Assembly (NCBI RefSeq): GCF_016623465.1
Contig: NZ_JAEDAJ010000002.1
Span: forward strand, 384,093 to 448,092
Reading direction: 5' to 3'
Source of the DNA: Brachybacterium halotolerans
Lineage (GTDB): Bacteria; Actinomycetota; Actinomycetes; Actinomycetales; Dermabacteraceae
Length of the DNA stretch: 64,000 nt
A model generated the notes under the pieces. The model saw only the letters and a list, made by a program, of their open reading frames with translations, did not search any database and was not told where the DNA came from. Positions 24,933-33,915 of the stretch are shown here, piece after piece. The position numbers and the translations under genes are program-made. Positions within the stretch are counted from its first letter, which is position 1; each line of letters starts with the position of its first letter.

Positions 24933-25898
24933 ATGACGACCGCCGCCGCAACCGGGACCCCGCAGTCCCGCGGGAGCTCGCAGCCCCGTCGCACCGCGCC
25001 GCCGCGCGGCGCCGCGCAGTCCCGGGCCGACGGGTGGAGCCGGCGCCTGCCGCTCCTGCCCGCCTTCGTGTTCGTGGTGATCTGCACGCAGATCCCGTTC
25101 CTGCTGACCATCTGGTACTCGCTGCGCTCGCGGAACCTCCTGCGCCCCGAGGGCGAGGAGTTCGTGGGCCTGCAGAACTTCCTCGACATCTTCCGCGACT
25201 CGACCTTCCGCGGCGCCGCGCTGAACTCGATCCTCATCACGCTCGCCTGCGTGGCCGTCGCACTGCTGCTGGGGCTCGGGCTCGCGCTGCTGCTGGACCG
25301 CAAGTTCCTGGGCCGCGGGATCGTGCGCACCCTGCTCATCACGCCGTTCCTCATCATGCCGGTCGCCGGCGCGATGCTCTGGTCGATCTCGATGTTCGAC
25401 CCCACCTACGGGCTCGTGAACTGGCTGATCTCCCTCGTGGGCGTCGGCCCCGTGGACTGGACCAGCCAGCTGCCGGTGTTCTCCATCGTGGTGGCGCTGG
25501 TGTGGCAGTGGACGCCGTTCATGATGCTCCTGCTGCTCGCGGGCCTGCAGTCGCAGACCGGCGACGTGCTCGAGGCCGCCTCGATGGACGGCGCCTCCCC
25601 GTGGCAGACGTTCCGCCACATCACGCTCCCCCACCTGCGCTTCTACATCGAGCTCTCGGTGCTGCTGGGCGCGATCTACGTGGTCAACACCTTCGACCAG
25701 ATCTACCTGATGACCGCGGGCGGACCGGGCACGGCGAGCGCGAACCTGCCGTTCTACATCTACCAGCGCGCGTTCCTCGGCTTCGACATCGGCCAGTCCG
25801 CCGCGATGGGCGTGGTCACCGTCGTCGCCACCATCATCATCTCGACGCTCGCGCTGCGCCTGATCTTCCGCAGCATCAACGCCAAGGAGCAGTCATGA
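24933..25898 (+). CDS. Sugar ABC permease (MalF-type)
   Basis: 321 residues with six membrane helices after a ~35-residue polar N-terminus. The EAA loop that contacts the ATPase is visible (EAASMDGASPWQTFRHITLP). It begins 3 bases after the binding-protein stop and its stop overlaps the next permease start (ATGA). It forms the translocation channel with that second permease. Confidence 0.92.
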   Translation: MTTAAATGTPQSRGSSQPRRTAPPRGAAQSRADGWSRRLPLLPAFVFVVICTQIPFLLTIWYSLRSRNLLRPEGEEFVGLQNFLDIFRDSTFRGAALNSILITLACVAVALLLGLGLALLLDRKFLGRGIVRTLLITPFLIMPVAGAMLWSISMFDPTYGLVNWLISLVGVGPVDWTSQLPVFSIVVALVWQWTPFMMLLLLAGLQSQTGDVLEAASMDGASPWQTFRHITLPHLRFYIELSVLLGAIYVVNTFDQIYLMTAGGPGTASANLPFYIYQRAFLGFDIGQSAAMGVVTVVATIIISTLALRLIFRSINAKEQS

Positions 25899-26821
25899 GC
25901 ACCGTCGCCGACGCCTCCCCCGCCCCGTCGCCGCGGCCCTCGCCCGCGGGATCCGCAGCCACCCGTACGTCGGCCCCCGACGCCCCCGCGATCCGACCCA
26001 AGCGCGCCCGCGGCACCACGACCGGACACCTGCTGGGCATCCTCGCCTGGATCGTCGGGCTGATCTTCTTCGCGCCGGTCGCCTGGATGGTGCTCACGAG
26101 CTTCAAGCAGGAGTCGCAGGCCGCCTCGAACCCGCCCACCTTCCTGTTCACCCCCACCCTCGACCAGTACAAGGCGGTGCTCGCCTCCGGCGCGGGCAGC
26201 TACCTGCTGAACTCGGTGATCGCGACGGCGTGCTCGACGCTGCTGGTGCTCGTGCTCGCCATCCCCGCCGCCTACGCGCTCAGCATCCGGCCGGTAAAGA
26301 AGACCCAGGACGTGCTGTTCTTCTTCATCTCCACCAAGATGCTTCCGGTGGTCGCGGTGATCATGCCGATCTACGTGATCGCCGGACAGCTGCGGATGCT
26401 CGACAACCTGCTCACGCTGATCGTGCTCTACACAGCGATGAACCTGCCGATCGCGGTGTGGATGATGCGCTCGTTCTTCCTCGAGGTGCCCGGCGAAGTG
26501 CTCGAGGCGGCCTCGATAGACGGCGCCTCCCTCATGCGCACGATGCGCACCGTGCTGCTGCCGATGGTGGCACCCGGCGTCGCGGCGACCGCGCTGATCT
26601 GCGTGATCTTCGCGTGGAACGAGTTCTTCTTCGCCCTGAACCTCACCGCCGCGAACGCCGCCACGGTGCCGATCTACCTCATGAGCACGATGACATCCGA
26701 GGGCCTGTTCCTCGCGCGGCTCTCCGCCGCCTCGGTCATCGCCTCCCTGCCCGTGGTGCTCGCCGGCTGGATCGCCCAGAAGCAGCTGGTGCGCGGGCTC
26801 TCGATGGGCGCGGTGAAGTAA
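25895..26821 (+). CDS. Sugar ABC permease (MalG-type)
   Basis: 308 residues, with a ~45-residue Pro/Ala-rich N-terminus before the first helix (HLLGILAWIVGLIFFAPVAW). Six membrane helices; EAA loop EAASIDGASLMRTMRTVLLP. The C-terminal KQLVRGLSMGAVK ending is characteristic of carbohydrate permeases. No ATPase gene follows, so this importer must use a shared MsmK/UgpC-type ATPase encoded elsewhere, as is common in actinobacteria. Confidence 0.92.
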   Translation: MSTVADASPAPSPRPSPAGSAATRTSAPDAPAIRPKRARGTTTGHLLGILAWIVGLIFFAPVAWMVLTSFKQESQAASNPPTFLFTPTLDQYKAVLASGAGSYLLNSVIATACSTLLVLVLAIPAAYALSIRPVKKTQDVLFFFISTKMLPVVAVIMPIYVIAGQLRMLDNLLTLIVLYTAMNLPIAVWMMRSFFLEVPGEVLEAASIDGASLMRTMRTVLLPMVAPGVAATALICVIFAWNEFFFALNLTAANAATVPIYLMSTMTSEGLFLARLSAASVIASLPVVLAGWIAQKQLVRGLSMGAVK

Positions 26822-26998
26822 GGGGGCCGCGGAGGGGCGGGGGCGAGGAAGAGCTCGTTCGGCGAGGCGCGGTCGTAAGGTGCGGGTGAGGCGGAGGCTT
26901 CGTGACTCGCCCGGCCTGACCTGGGTTTCAGTCGGGGCTGACCAGGGGAATGTGGATGATCGGCCGACGCTCCGCCCCGCCGCGTGCACCCTGGGGCG

Positions 26999-27922
26999 AT
27001 GACACGGACCCCGGAACCGCTCCCGAGCAGCCTCGGGCCCGTGTTCACCGCTGCCGAGGCGTTCGCGGCCGGCGTCAGCGCTCGCCGGCTGCGGGCGCCG
27101 GACCTGGGACGGGTGCAGCGTGGCCTCTACCGTCGGGGTCCACGGTTCACTGCCGAGGACGTCGCGCGGGCACTGCGCTGGTCGGACGCGAGCGTGATGC
27201 TGTGCGGCCCCACCGCCGCGCAGGTCCTCAGCATGCCGCTCCCCTCAACCCTCGACGTGGCGAACACCCAGCAGATCCACCTCACCAGCGCCCATGCACG
27301 GCGCAGCTCGAGGATGCTGGTCTGGCACCGCCTCACGATCGACCGTGACGACGTCTTCGACGCACAGGGATGCCGCCTCACCGGTCGGGTCCGCACGGCG
27401 ATGGACCTCGTCGAGCATCTGACGCCCGACGACCTCGTCTCCGTGCTCGATCACCTGATCCGCCACCCGCGCCCCCGCTTCGAGGGACGCTCCGCTCCGT
27501 ACGCGACCCCCGAGGGCCTGCGCATCGCGATCGACTCCTCCCGACGCACCGGGCGGGCTCCCCTGCGCGCAGCGCTCGGGCGAGCCAGGGTCGGCAGCGA
27601 CTCCCCGGCCGAGACGTCGCTCAGGCTGTCGCTCGTGCGCGCCGGCATCCCCGATCCCCAGCTCAACGTCAGGGTCTGGGAGGGCGGCGTCGACCTGGGG
27701 GAACCGGATCTGAGCTGGCCGGAGTGGAAGGTCTGCGTCGAGCACGAGGGGCCCAGCCACCTCACGCCCGAGCAGCTGGCGAAGGACATCCGTCGCGCCA
27801 AGCGGCGCGCGGCCCACGGGTGGCTCGAGATCCGCACCGTCGCCGAGCACCTCCGCGCCGGAGGACGACTCGCGGTGCACGAGGTGCGAGACGCCCTCCG
27901 CTCGCGCGGCTGGGAAGGCTGA
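26999..27922 (+). CDS. AbiEi-like / DUF559-related protein
   Basis: 307 residues. The N-terminal part (FTAAEAFAAGVSARRLRAPD, LGRVQRGLYRRG) matches the AbiEi-type winged-helix antitoxin domain, and the C-terminal part (ETSLRLSLVRAGIPDPQLN..., DLSWPEWKVCVEHEGPSH, LEIRTVAEHL) resembles a Vsr/DUF559 endonuclease-like fold. The acidic E/D-x-D/E-x-K-like residues are partly present (DLSWPEWKVCVE). Such proteins are frequent, single-gene entries in actinobacteria with no partner toxin; none is visible here. The start MTRTPEP has no ribosome site, so the message may be leaderless. It is followed by two copies of a nested palindrome. Confidence 0.7.
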   Translation: MTRTPEPLPSSLGPVFTAAEAFAAGVSARRLRAPDLGRVQRGLYRRGPRFTAEDVARALRWSDASVMLCGPTAAQVLSMPLPSTLDVANTQQIHLTSAHARRSSRMLVWHRLTIDRDDVFDAQGCRLTGRVRTAMDLVEHLTPDDLVSVLDHLIRHPRPRFEGRSAPYATPEGLRIAIDSSRRTGRAPLRAALGRARVGSDSPAETSLRLSLVRAGIPDPQLNVRVWEGGVDLGEPDLSWPEWKVCVEHEGPSHLTPEQLAKDIRRAKRRAAHGWLEIRTVAEHLRAGGRLAVHEVRDALRSRGWEG

Positions 27923-28028
27923 GCTGGGGGTGTGGGGGCTGAGCGTTGGCCCCTGGGTCCTGGCTCTCGACTCCTGGGCCCAGCTCCTGGGTCGTGGGTC
28001 CCGGCCCCGACTCCTGGCTCGACGCGAA

Positions 28029-28080
28029 AGTGCTGCGCAACAGTCGTTATGAGCCCTCAGAACGACCACTACGCAGCACT
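28029..28080. repeat. Nested palindrome, copy 1
   Basis: Outer arms AGTGCTGCG / CGCAGCACT, middle arms GTCGTT / AACGAC, inner arms TGAG-CC-CTCA. Nearly the whole 52 bases can fold. The same element recurs 104 bases later with substitutions only between the outer and middle left arms. Confidence 0.85.
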
Positions 28081-28132
28081 CAAGCTCCGAGCACCACTCC
28101 CAAGCACCCCAAAACAGGGGCCACACACGAAC

Positions 28133-28184
28133 AGTGCTGCGAAACGGTCGTTATGAGCCCTCAGAACGACCACTACGCAGCACT
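28133..28184. repeat. Nested palindrome, copy 2
   Basis: Same arms as copy 1 (AGTGCTGCG 28133-28141, GTCGTT 28147-28152, AACGAC 28165-28170, CGCAGCACT 28176-28184). The central 38 bases are identical in both copies. Might serve as a bidirectional terminator or as a repeated intergenic element. Confidence 0.85.
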
Positions 28185-28252
28185 CAAACGCAACGCGCAG
28201 TGGGAGGCACGGTGCGCTCCGCGCCCCGCGCTATGCGCCCCGGGCGACCTCG

Positions 28253-28792
28253 TCAGCCGGCGAGGCGCGCGATGACCTCGGCGTTGAAGGCGTCGAGGTC
28301 GCCGGGGTTGCGGCTCGTGGTGATGCCGCGGTCGGTGACGACCTGCTCATCGACCCAGTCGGCTCCCGCGTTGCGCAGGTCGGTCGCGACCGAGGTGAAG
28401 CTGGTCATCCGCAGACCGTCGACGAGGCCCGCCTCGATGAGGATCCAGGGGGCGTGGCAGATCGCGGCGATGGGCTTGCCCGCGGTGGCGCAGGCCTTCA
28501 CGAGGCCCACCGCGTCCTCGTCGATCCGCAGGGAATCGGCGTTCAGCGTGCCGCCGGGCAGGACCAGGGCGTCGAAATCATCGGCGTTCGCGCCCTTGAT
28601 GGGGCCGTCGACGGGGAACTCCTTGCCGCGATCCCAGTCGCCGTTCAGGGCGACGACGGTGCCGTCCTCGGCGGAGAGCAGCACGGTCTTCGCGCCGGCC
28701 TCCTGGAGGGCGGCGAGGGGCTTGGCGAGCTCGGGCTCCTCGACGCCTCGGTTCGCGATGAGTGCGACGGTGCGTCCGGTCAGGTCGGTCAT
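28253..28792 (-). CDS. DJ-1/PfpI family protein (general stress protein 18-like)
   Basis: 179 residues, the usual length. The nucleophile elbow AAICHAPW has Cys112 and His113, and Glu18/Glu19 (NRGVEEPEL) supplies the acid that activates the cysteine. LVLPGGTLNADSLR is the other conserved strand-loop. Members act as deglycases, chaperones or proteases against stress damage; which applies here is unknown. GAAGGGAAGC precedes the ATG. It is single, with a convergent gene on one side and the copper ATPase upstream. Confidence 0.9.
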   Translation of the reverse strand: MTDLTGRTVALIANRGVEEPELAKPLAALQEAGAKTVLLSAEDGTVVALNGDWDRGKEFPVDGPIKGANADDFDALVLPGGTLNADSLRIDEDAVGLVKACATAGKPIAAICHAPWILIEAGLVDGLRMTSFTSVATDLRNAGADWVDEQVVTDRGITTSRNPGDLDAFNAEVIARLAG

Positions 28793-29001
28793 GATGCTTC
28801 CCTTCGCTCGGGGGTTCCCGCGAGGCGGGACTCGACGTCCACGTTATGCCCGGCGGGTGCGGTCGTGAAGTGGTCGCGCCAGGAGCGAACAGGGCGCCGC
28901 GTTCCGGAAGGTGACCCGTCGCCACGCGACCCAGGAGCGAACAGGGGCACCATCGGCACTGTGCCCGCCTCGCACGCCCGCCCCGCGCGACCCCCGACCC
29001 C

Positions 29002-31464
29002 TCAGCGCGCGTCGGCGCGGAAGGTGCGCAGGCGCAGGCTGTTGAGCACCACGAACACGCTCGAGAAGGCCATGGCCGCGCCGGCGAGCATGGGGTTCAG
29101 CAGGCCGAGTGCTGCCAACGGGATCGCGGCGACGTTGTAGGCGAAGGCCCAGAACAGGTTCCCGCGGATCGTGCGCAGGGTGCGGCGTGCGAGGCGGACA
29201 GCGTCGGCCGCGGAGCGCAGGTCGCTGCGCACCAGAGTGATGTCGGCGGCCTGGATGGCCGCGTCGGTGCCGCCGCCCATGGCCAGGCCCAGGTCGGCCT
29301 GGGCGAGGGCGGCTGCGTCGTTCACGCCGTCGCCGACCATCGCGACCTTCCGGCCCTCGCTCTGCAGGCGGGCGATCACGGAGACCTTGTCCTCCGGCAT
29401 GACCTCGGCGATCACCTCGTCGATGCCGACCTCGGAGGCGACGCGCTCGGCGACCGTGCGGCCGTCGCCTGTGAGGAGCACGGGGCGCAGTCCCAGTTCG
29501 CGCAGACGCGAGATCGCGTCCGCGCTCGAGGGGCGCAGGGCGTCGGCGACGGTGAGGACGCCGCGCGCCTGGCCGTCCCAGGCGACGAGCACGGCGGTGC
29601 GCCCCGCGTCCTGTGCGCTCTCCTGGAACGCGGCGAGCTCGGAGGGCACGCGGATCGCGTCGACCTCATCGGCTCTATCGGCCCCGACGACCCCGTCAGC
29701 CCCGTCAGCCCCGTCAGCCCCGGCCACACGTCCCACGCTCACGAGCACGCCGTCGACGACCCCGCGGGCGCCGCGGCCGGGCAGGGCCTCGAAGTCGATC
29801 GCCTCGGGCAGGTCGCCGATGCGCTCGCCGACGCCGCGGGCGATGGCCTGGGCGATCGGGTGCTCGGAGGAGTCCTCGACGGCGCCCGCGCGGCGCAGCA
29901 GCGTCTCCGTGTCGACACCGTCGGCCGGATGGACGTCGACCAGGGTCATCCTCCCCGTGGTCACGGTGCCGGTCTTGTCCAGGACCACCGTGTCGAGGTC
30001 GCCGGTGCTCTCGAGCACCTCGGGGCCCTTGATGAGGATGCCCAGCTGGGCGCCGCGGCCGGTGCCCACCAGCAGAGCCGTGGGGGTCGCGAGGCCCAGC
30101 GCGCACGGGCAGGCGATGATGAGGACGGCCACGGCCGCGGTGAACGCGGCCTCCGCTCCGTGCCCGGTGAGCAGCCAGACGACGAGCGTGACCAGCGCGA
30201 TCCCCAGCACGATCGGCACGAACACGCCGGAGATCCGGTCCGCCAGGCGCTGCACCCGCGCCTTGCCGGACTGGGCGTCCTTCACGAGCTGCGCCATCTG
30301 GGCGAGCTGGGTGTCGGCGCCCACGCGGGTCGCGCGCACCACGAGCCGTCCGCCGCTGTTGACGGTCGCGCCGGTGACCGCGTCGCCCGCGGCGACCTCC
30401 TGGGGCACCGACTCGCCGGTGAGCATGGAGGCGTCCACGGCGCTGTGCCCGGAGACGACCTCGCCGTCGGTCGCGATCTTCTCGCCGGGCCGCACCACGA
30501 ACTCGTCGCCCACCGCGAGGTCGCCGATCGGCATGCGCACCTCGGTGCCGCCGCGCAGCACGGCCACGTCCTTCGCGCCCAGATGGAGGAGGGCTTGCAG
30601 GGCGGCCCCGGCCTCGCGCTTCGAGCGCTTCTCGATGTACCGGCCGGCGAGGATGAACAGGATGACCCCGGCGGCGACCTCGAGGTAGATCGTGGAGGCA
30701 CCATCGGACCGGGCGATGGTGAGGTCGAAGCCGTGGTGCATGCCCGGCATGCCGGCGTCCCCGAGGAACAGGGCGTACAGCGACCACAGGAACGCGGCCG
30801 TGGTGCCCATCGAGATCAGGGTGTCCATCGTCGCCGCGCCGTGGCGGGCGTTGATGAGCGCCGCGCGATGGAAAGGCCAGCCGGCCCAGACGATCACCGG
30901 TGCGGCGAGTGCGAGCGAGGCCCACTGCCAGTACGTGAACTGCAGCGCGGGAATCATGGCCAGGGCGATCACGGGGATCCCGAGCACGGCCGCGCCGATC
31001 AGGCGCTGGCGCAGGGTGACGAGCTCGGGGTCGACGGGTTCGACGTCGGAGGGCTCGGGGTCGGCGGGACCCTCGCCGGCGGAACCGGTCGAAGATCCCG
31101 AGGCGCCCGACGGGCCTGCTGCGCCGGATCCCGCAGGGGCCGACAACGCTCGGCCGGAGGACATCCCACCCGACGGCGCCGCGCCCGCTGCACCCGCCGC
31201 ACCCGCGGGCACAGTGGCCGTGTATCCGGCCTTGGCCACGGTCCCCACCAGCACCTTGGGGTCGAGGTCCACGGGGGCGGTGACCCTCGCGGACTCGGTC
31301 GCGAAGTTGACGCTCGCCTCCACGCCGTCGAGCTTGTTGAGCTTGCGCTCGATGCGGTTCGCGCAGGAGGCGCAGGTCATCCCGCCGATGTCGAGGTCGA
31401 TCCCGCGCAGCGGACCGACGGCGCCGCTCGGCGTGCTGCGCGCATCGGAGTCGGCGGATGTCAT
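29002..31464 (-). CDS. copA: Copper-translocating P-type ATPase
   Basis: 820 residues. One N-terminal heavy-metal-associated domain with GGMTCASC (about 28-35), a Gly/Ala/Ser-rich linker, then the P1B ATPase core: TGESVP in the actuator domain, [10 protein letters not shown] at about 451 as the metal site, DKTGTVT at about 495 with the phosphorylated Asp, and [10 protein letters not shown] near the end. The CPC motif and partner CopZ indicate Cu(I) export. GAAGGAGCTTCG precedes the ATG. Transcribed after copZ under the CsoR-type box. An Ala/Asp-rich insertion ([20 protein letters not shown] in two parts) sits in the nucleotide-binding domain. Confidence 0.95.
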   Translation of the reverse strand: MTSADSDARSTPSGAVGPLRGIDLDIGGMTCASCANRIERKLNKLDGVEASVNFATESARVTAPVDLDPKVLVGTVAKAGYTATVPAGAAGAAGAAPSGGMSSGRALSAPAGSGAAGPSGASGSSTGSAGEGPADPEPSDVEPVDPELVTLRQRLIGAAVLGIPVIALAMIPALQFTYWQWASLALAAPVIVWAGWPFHRAALINARHGAATMDTLISMGTTAAFLWSLYALFLGDAGMPGMHHGFDLTIARSDGASTIYLEVAAGVILFILAGRYIEKRSKREAGAALQALLHLGAKDVAVLRGGTEVRMPIGDLAVGDEFVVRPGEKIATDGEVVSGHSAVDASMLTGESVPQEVAAGDAVTGATVNSGGRLVVRATRVGADTQLAQMAQLVKDAQSGKARVQRLADRISGVFVPIVLGIALVTLVVWLLTGHGAEAAFTAAVAVLIIACPCALGLATPTALLVGTGRGAQLGILIKGPEVLESTGDLDTVVLDKTGTVTTGRMTLVDVHPADGVDTETLLRRAGAVEDSSEHPIAQAIARGVGERIGDLPEAIDFEALPGRGARGVVDGVLVSVGRVAGADGADGADGVVGADRADEVDAIRVPSELAAFQESAQDAGRTAVLVAWDGQARGVLTVADALRPSSADAISRLRELGLRPVLLTGDGRTVAERVASEVGIDEVIAEVMPEDKVSVIARLQSEGRKVAMVGDGVNDAAALAQADLGLAMGGGTDAAIQAADITLVRSDLRSAADAVRLARRTLRTIRGNLFWAFAYNVAAIPLAALGLLNPMLAGAAMAFSSVFVVLNSLRLRTFRADAR

Positions 31465-31481
31465 CGAAGCTCCTTCGGGGC

Positions 31482-31536
31482 GGGATCGATTCGGGATGGG
31501 ATCCGTTCGGGACGGGATCCATTCGGGACGGGATCG
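31482..31536. repeat. 16-base tandem repeat between copZ and copA
   Basis: The unit GGGATC + NATTCGGGAY-type 10 bases repeats about three and a half times. It lies just upstream of the copA ribosome site, in the 140-base copZ-copA gap. It could form alternative secondary structures. Confidence 0.7.
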
Positions 31537-31604
31537 GAGGGGCGCGGGCGCCGGCGCGGACCAGGCCGGACGGCCGGCTCGGGGCACCGCCTCAGGGCGC
31601 CGCG

Positions 31605-31817
31605 TCAGCCGACGCGGCTGGCCTCGTACCCGGCCTCCTCGACGGCGGCGAGCACGGCGGTCTCGTCGATCGACTCGGGGCCGGTCACGACCAGACGGCC
31701 GGTCTCGTGGCTGACCTCGATGCCCTCGACACCGGGGACCTCGCCGACCTCCTCGCGCACGGACATCTCGCAATGCCCGCAGGTCATCCCGGTCACCTGG
31801 AACTCGGTCGTGGTCAT
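31605..31817 (-). CDS. copZ: Copper chaperone, heavy-metal-associated domain protein
   Basis: 70 residues, a single HMA domain with the metal motif GMTCGHC (Cys13 and Cys16 approximately) and the usual beta-alpha-beta order. It carries Cu(I) in the cytoplasm and delivers it to CopA, the next gene. CGAGGAGGAG directly before the ATG decides the start. A CsoR-like operator lies 48 bases upstream. Confidence 0.93.
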   Translation of the reverse strand: MTTTEFQVTGMTCGHCEMSVREEVGEVPGVEGIEVSHETGRLVVTGPESIDETAVLAAVEEAGYEASRVG

Positions 31818-31864
31818 GGACTCCTCCTCGGTTCGTGGGTGCCCGCTCGGGCACACCCCGAATC

Positions 31865-31883
31865 TATACCCCTAGGGGGTATA
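31865..31883. promoter_or_regulatory. CsoR-type copper operator
   Basis: TATACCCCTAGGGGGTATA is a near-perfect palindrome of the form known for actinobacterial CsoR (ATACCC...GGGTAT), placed upstream of copZ-copA. Copper-loaded CsoR would release it. The csoR gene itself is not in the window. It also lies 145 bases upstream of the rightward LacI gene. Confidence 0.8.
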
Positions 31884-32027
31884 GGTGTCAACGGGCCCGG
31901 GAGGCCGTCCCGCCTCGGTCCGACCCCGCTCTCGGGTACCCTGCGGACACCCGTCCCCATCGATCCCATCGCGTCCACCCCGTCCCCGATCCCGTCGAGC
32001 CCTCCGCCCGACGCCTGGAGGTTCCCC

Positions 32028-33113
32028 GTGCCACCCAGGAAGCCGCCGACCGTCTACGACGTCGCGACGCGCGCAGGGGTCTCGATCGCGACGGTCTCGC
32101 GCGTGCTCCGCAGCCCGCAGAAGGTCACCGAGGCCACGCGCGAGCGGGTGCTCGCCGCGATCGACGACCTCGGCTACGTCCCCAATGCGAGCGCCCGGGG
32201 GCTCGCCGGCCGGCGCACCGGCGTGCTGGGCCTGCTGATCCCCGGCCACGACGCCCCTCCGATCGCGCCGCCGGGCTCCGCGGAGGAGCACGCCGTGGAG
32301 TTCATCGACGACATGGACCGCAGCTTCGTCGACCCCGAGCGCAACCACTACTTCGAGCAGCTCGTGCGCGGCTGCGAGATCAGCGCCTGGAGCAGCGGCT
32401 ACGCGCTCCTGGTCGCCTCCGGCACTGACCTCAGCCGGAGCGTGGTGCTCGACGACCTCGAGGGCCGGGTCGACGGGATCATCGTCATCTCCCGCACCGT
32501 GCCCGACGACCTCATCGCCCGCTCGGCGCGGCGCGTGCCGCTCGTGGTGGTCGCCGGCCGCGCCGCCGGGACGGCCGATTCGGTGCGCGTGGACAACGCG
32601 GGCGGGATGGCGGCGGTGACCCGCCACGTGCTCGCGCGCAAGCCGTCGGGCCCCGTGCTCTATCTGGGCGGGCCCGCGGATTCGCCCGACGGAGTCGAGC
32701 GCGAGGAGGGCTTCCGCCGGGAGGTCGACGGCAGCGGCGAGTCCTGGCGCATCGCGTCCACCGACTTCACGACCGAGGGCGGGGCGCGCGAGATGCGCCG
32801 AGCCCTCGCGGAGATCCGCCCGGGCGCGGTGATCGCCGCGAACGATCAGAGCGCGCTCGGGGCGCTCACGGCGCTGTCGGAGGCCGGCATCGGGGTCCCG
32901 GACGACTGCGTGGTCACCGGGTTCGACGGCATCGAGGACGCGCGCTGGTCGCAGCCGGCGCTGACCACCGTGCGCCAGCCGATGACGGACGTCGGCGTCC
33001 AGGCGGTCCAGACGCTGCTGCGCCGGATGGCCGATGCGGACGCGCCCGGACAGGACCTGCAGCTCCCCGTCGACGTGCTGCTGCGCGAGAGCTGCGGGCC
33101 GCTCGGGCGCTGA
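32028..33113 (+). CDS. LacI-family transcriptional regulator
   Basis: 361 residues. N-terminal LacI helix-turn-helix (TVYDVATRAGVSIATVSRVL) with the hinge helix following, then a periplasmic-binding-protein-like sensor domain (VLGLLIPG..., GIIVISRTVPDDLI, AVIAANDQSALGAL, VTGFDGIEDARW). An insertion around 75-110 (HDAPPIAPPGSAEEH...) lengthens the first sensor subdomain. GTG start with CTGGAGG upstream. No sugar gene is directly adjacent; it may control a carbohydrate locus in trans, for example the one beginning at 35526 whose leader has a LacI-type palindrome. Confidence 0.9.
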   Translation: MPPRKPPTVYDVATRAGVSIATVSRVLRSPQKVTEATRERVLAAIDDLGYVPNASARGLAGRRTGVLGLLIPGHDAPPIAPPGSAEEHAVEFIDDMDRSFVDPERNHYFEQLVRGCEISAWSSGYALLVASGTDLSRSVVLDDLEGRVDGIIVISRTVPDDLIARSARRVPLVVVAGRAAGTADSVRVDNAGGMAAVTRHVLARKPSGPVLYLGGPADSPDGVEREEGFRREVDGSGESWRIASTDFTTEGGAREMRRALAEIRPGAVIAANDQSALGALTALSEAGIGVPDDCVVTGFDGIEDARWSQPALTTVRQPMTDVGVQAVQTLLRRMADADAPGQDLQLPVDVLLRESCGPLGR

Positions 33114-33182
33114 GCGCCCGGCGGGCCCGTCAGTCCGTCGGCCCCTCGAACCGAGTCGCCTCCGACGCCCTCGCCCGCACCC

Positions 33183-33866
33183 TCAGACAATCGGCCGCAC
33201 GAGCATCCCCTCGGCGACGCTCCCGGGCACCTCGACGCCCTCGCGCCCGAGCACCCTCACCAGCGGGCCCGCGCCCGCCGCGCCGCTCTCCCCCGCGTCG
33301 ACGTCGAGCTCCACGCCCGGCACGAGCCCCAGCTCGCGGGCGGTGCGCAGCACCTCGGGGTCGGCGTCGGAGACCACGAGGACGCGGAAGCGGCCGCTGC
33401 CGGTGACGCTCGCGAGGCGCCGCGCGTCCTCGGGGTGGGCCCAGCGGTGGTCGGCATCGGGGATGGGGTCGCCGTGGGGGTCCGCCGTCGGATGCTCGAG
33501 GATCGCGTCGATGCGGGCGATGAAGGTGTCGCTGACGGCGTGCTCGAGGCGCTCGGCCTCGTCGTGCACCTCGTCCCAGTCGTAGCCGAGGGCCTCCACG
33601 AGGTAGGTCTCCAGCAGGCGGTGGCGGCGCACCATCGCGATCGCGCACTGCGCGCCGGCCTCGGTGAGCTCGACGGGCTTGTAGGGGATGCGGGCCACGA
33701 GGCCCTGGGCGTCCAGGCGCTTGAGGGTCTCGGTGACGTTGGCGGCGGAGGTGCCGAAGCGCTGGGCGAGCTCGCCGGTGGTGATCGGCGGAGCGCCCCA
33801 TTCGGTGCGCGACCAGATCACCTTGAGGTAGTCCTGGGCCACGGGACTGAGCTCGTCGGGATTCAC
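33183..33866 (-). CDS. DtxR/MntR-family metal-dependent repressor
   Basis: 227 residues: N-terminal winged helix (LSPVAQDYLKVIWSRTEWGA, ELAQRFGTSAANVTETLKRL), the dimerisation/metal domain with His and Glu ligands (HRLLETYLVEALGYDWDEVH, DEAERLEHAVSD) and a C-terminal FeoA/SH3-like domain. It starts at GTG, 6 bases after a TACGAT -10 box, so it is probably leaderless. It follows mntH in the same direction (49 bases). Manganese- or iron-responsive repression of mntH is the obvious role. Confidence 0.9.
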   Translation of the reverse strand: MNPDELSPVAQDYLKVIWSRTEWGAPPITTGELAQRFGTSAANVTETLKRLDAQGLVARIPYKPVELTEAGAQCAIAMVRRHRLLETYLVEALGYDWDEVHDEAERLEHAVSDTFIARIDAILEHPTADPHGDPIPDADHRWAHPEDARRLASVTGSGRFRVLVVSDADPEVLRTARELGLVPGVELDVDAGESGAAGAGPLVRVLGREGVEVPGSVAEGMLVRPIV

Positions 33867-33915
33867 CCCGGCATCGTATCGCCGGGGCCGATGGCGACCT
33901 CTGGCTCGCCCCTGC

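Larger units (their letters stand above)
27923..28252. other. Convergent gap with duplicated palindromic element
   Basis: Between the AbiEi-like gene and the leftward PfpI gene. It starts with a CCTGGGTCC-type low-complexity tract (to about 28020), then carries two copies of a nested palindrome. No coding potential. Confidence 0.6.

Noticed and set aside
28869-28945. Two direct copies of CCAGGAGCGAACAGG 52 bases apart downstream of copA
   Set aside because: Could be an operator or chance duplication; no symmetry, no gene start nearby on that side, so not listed as a feature.
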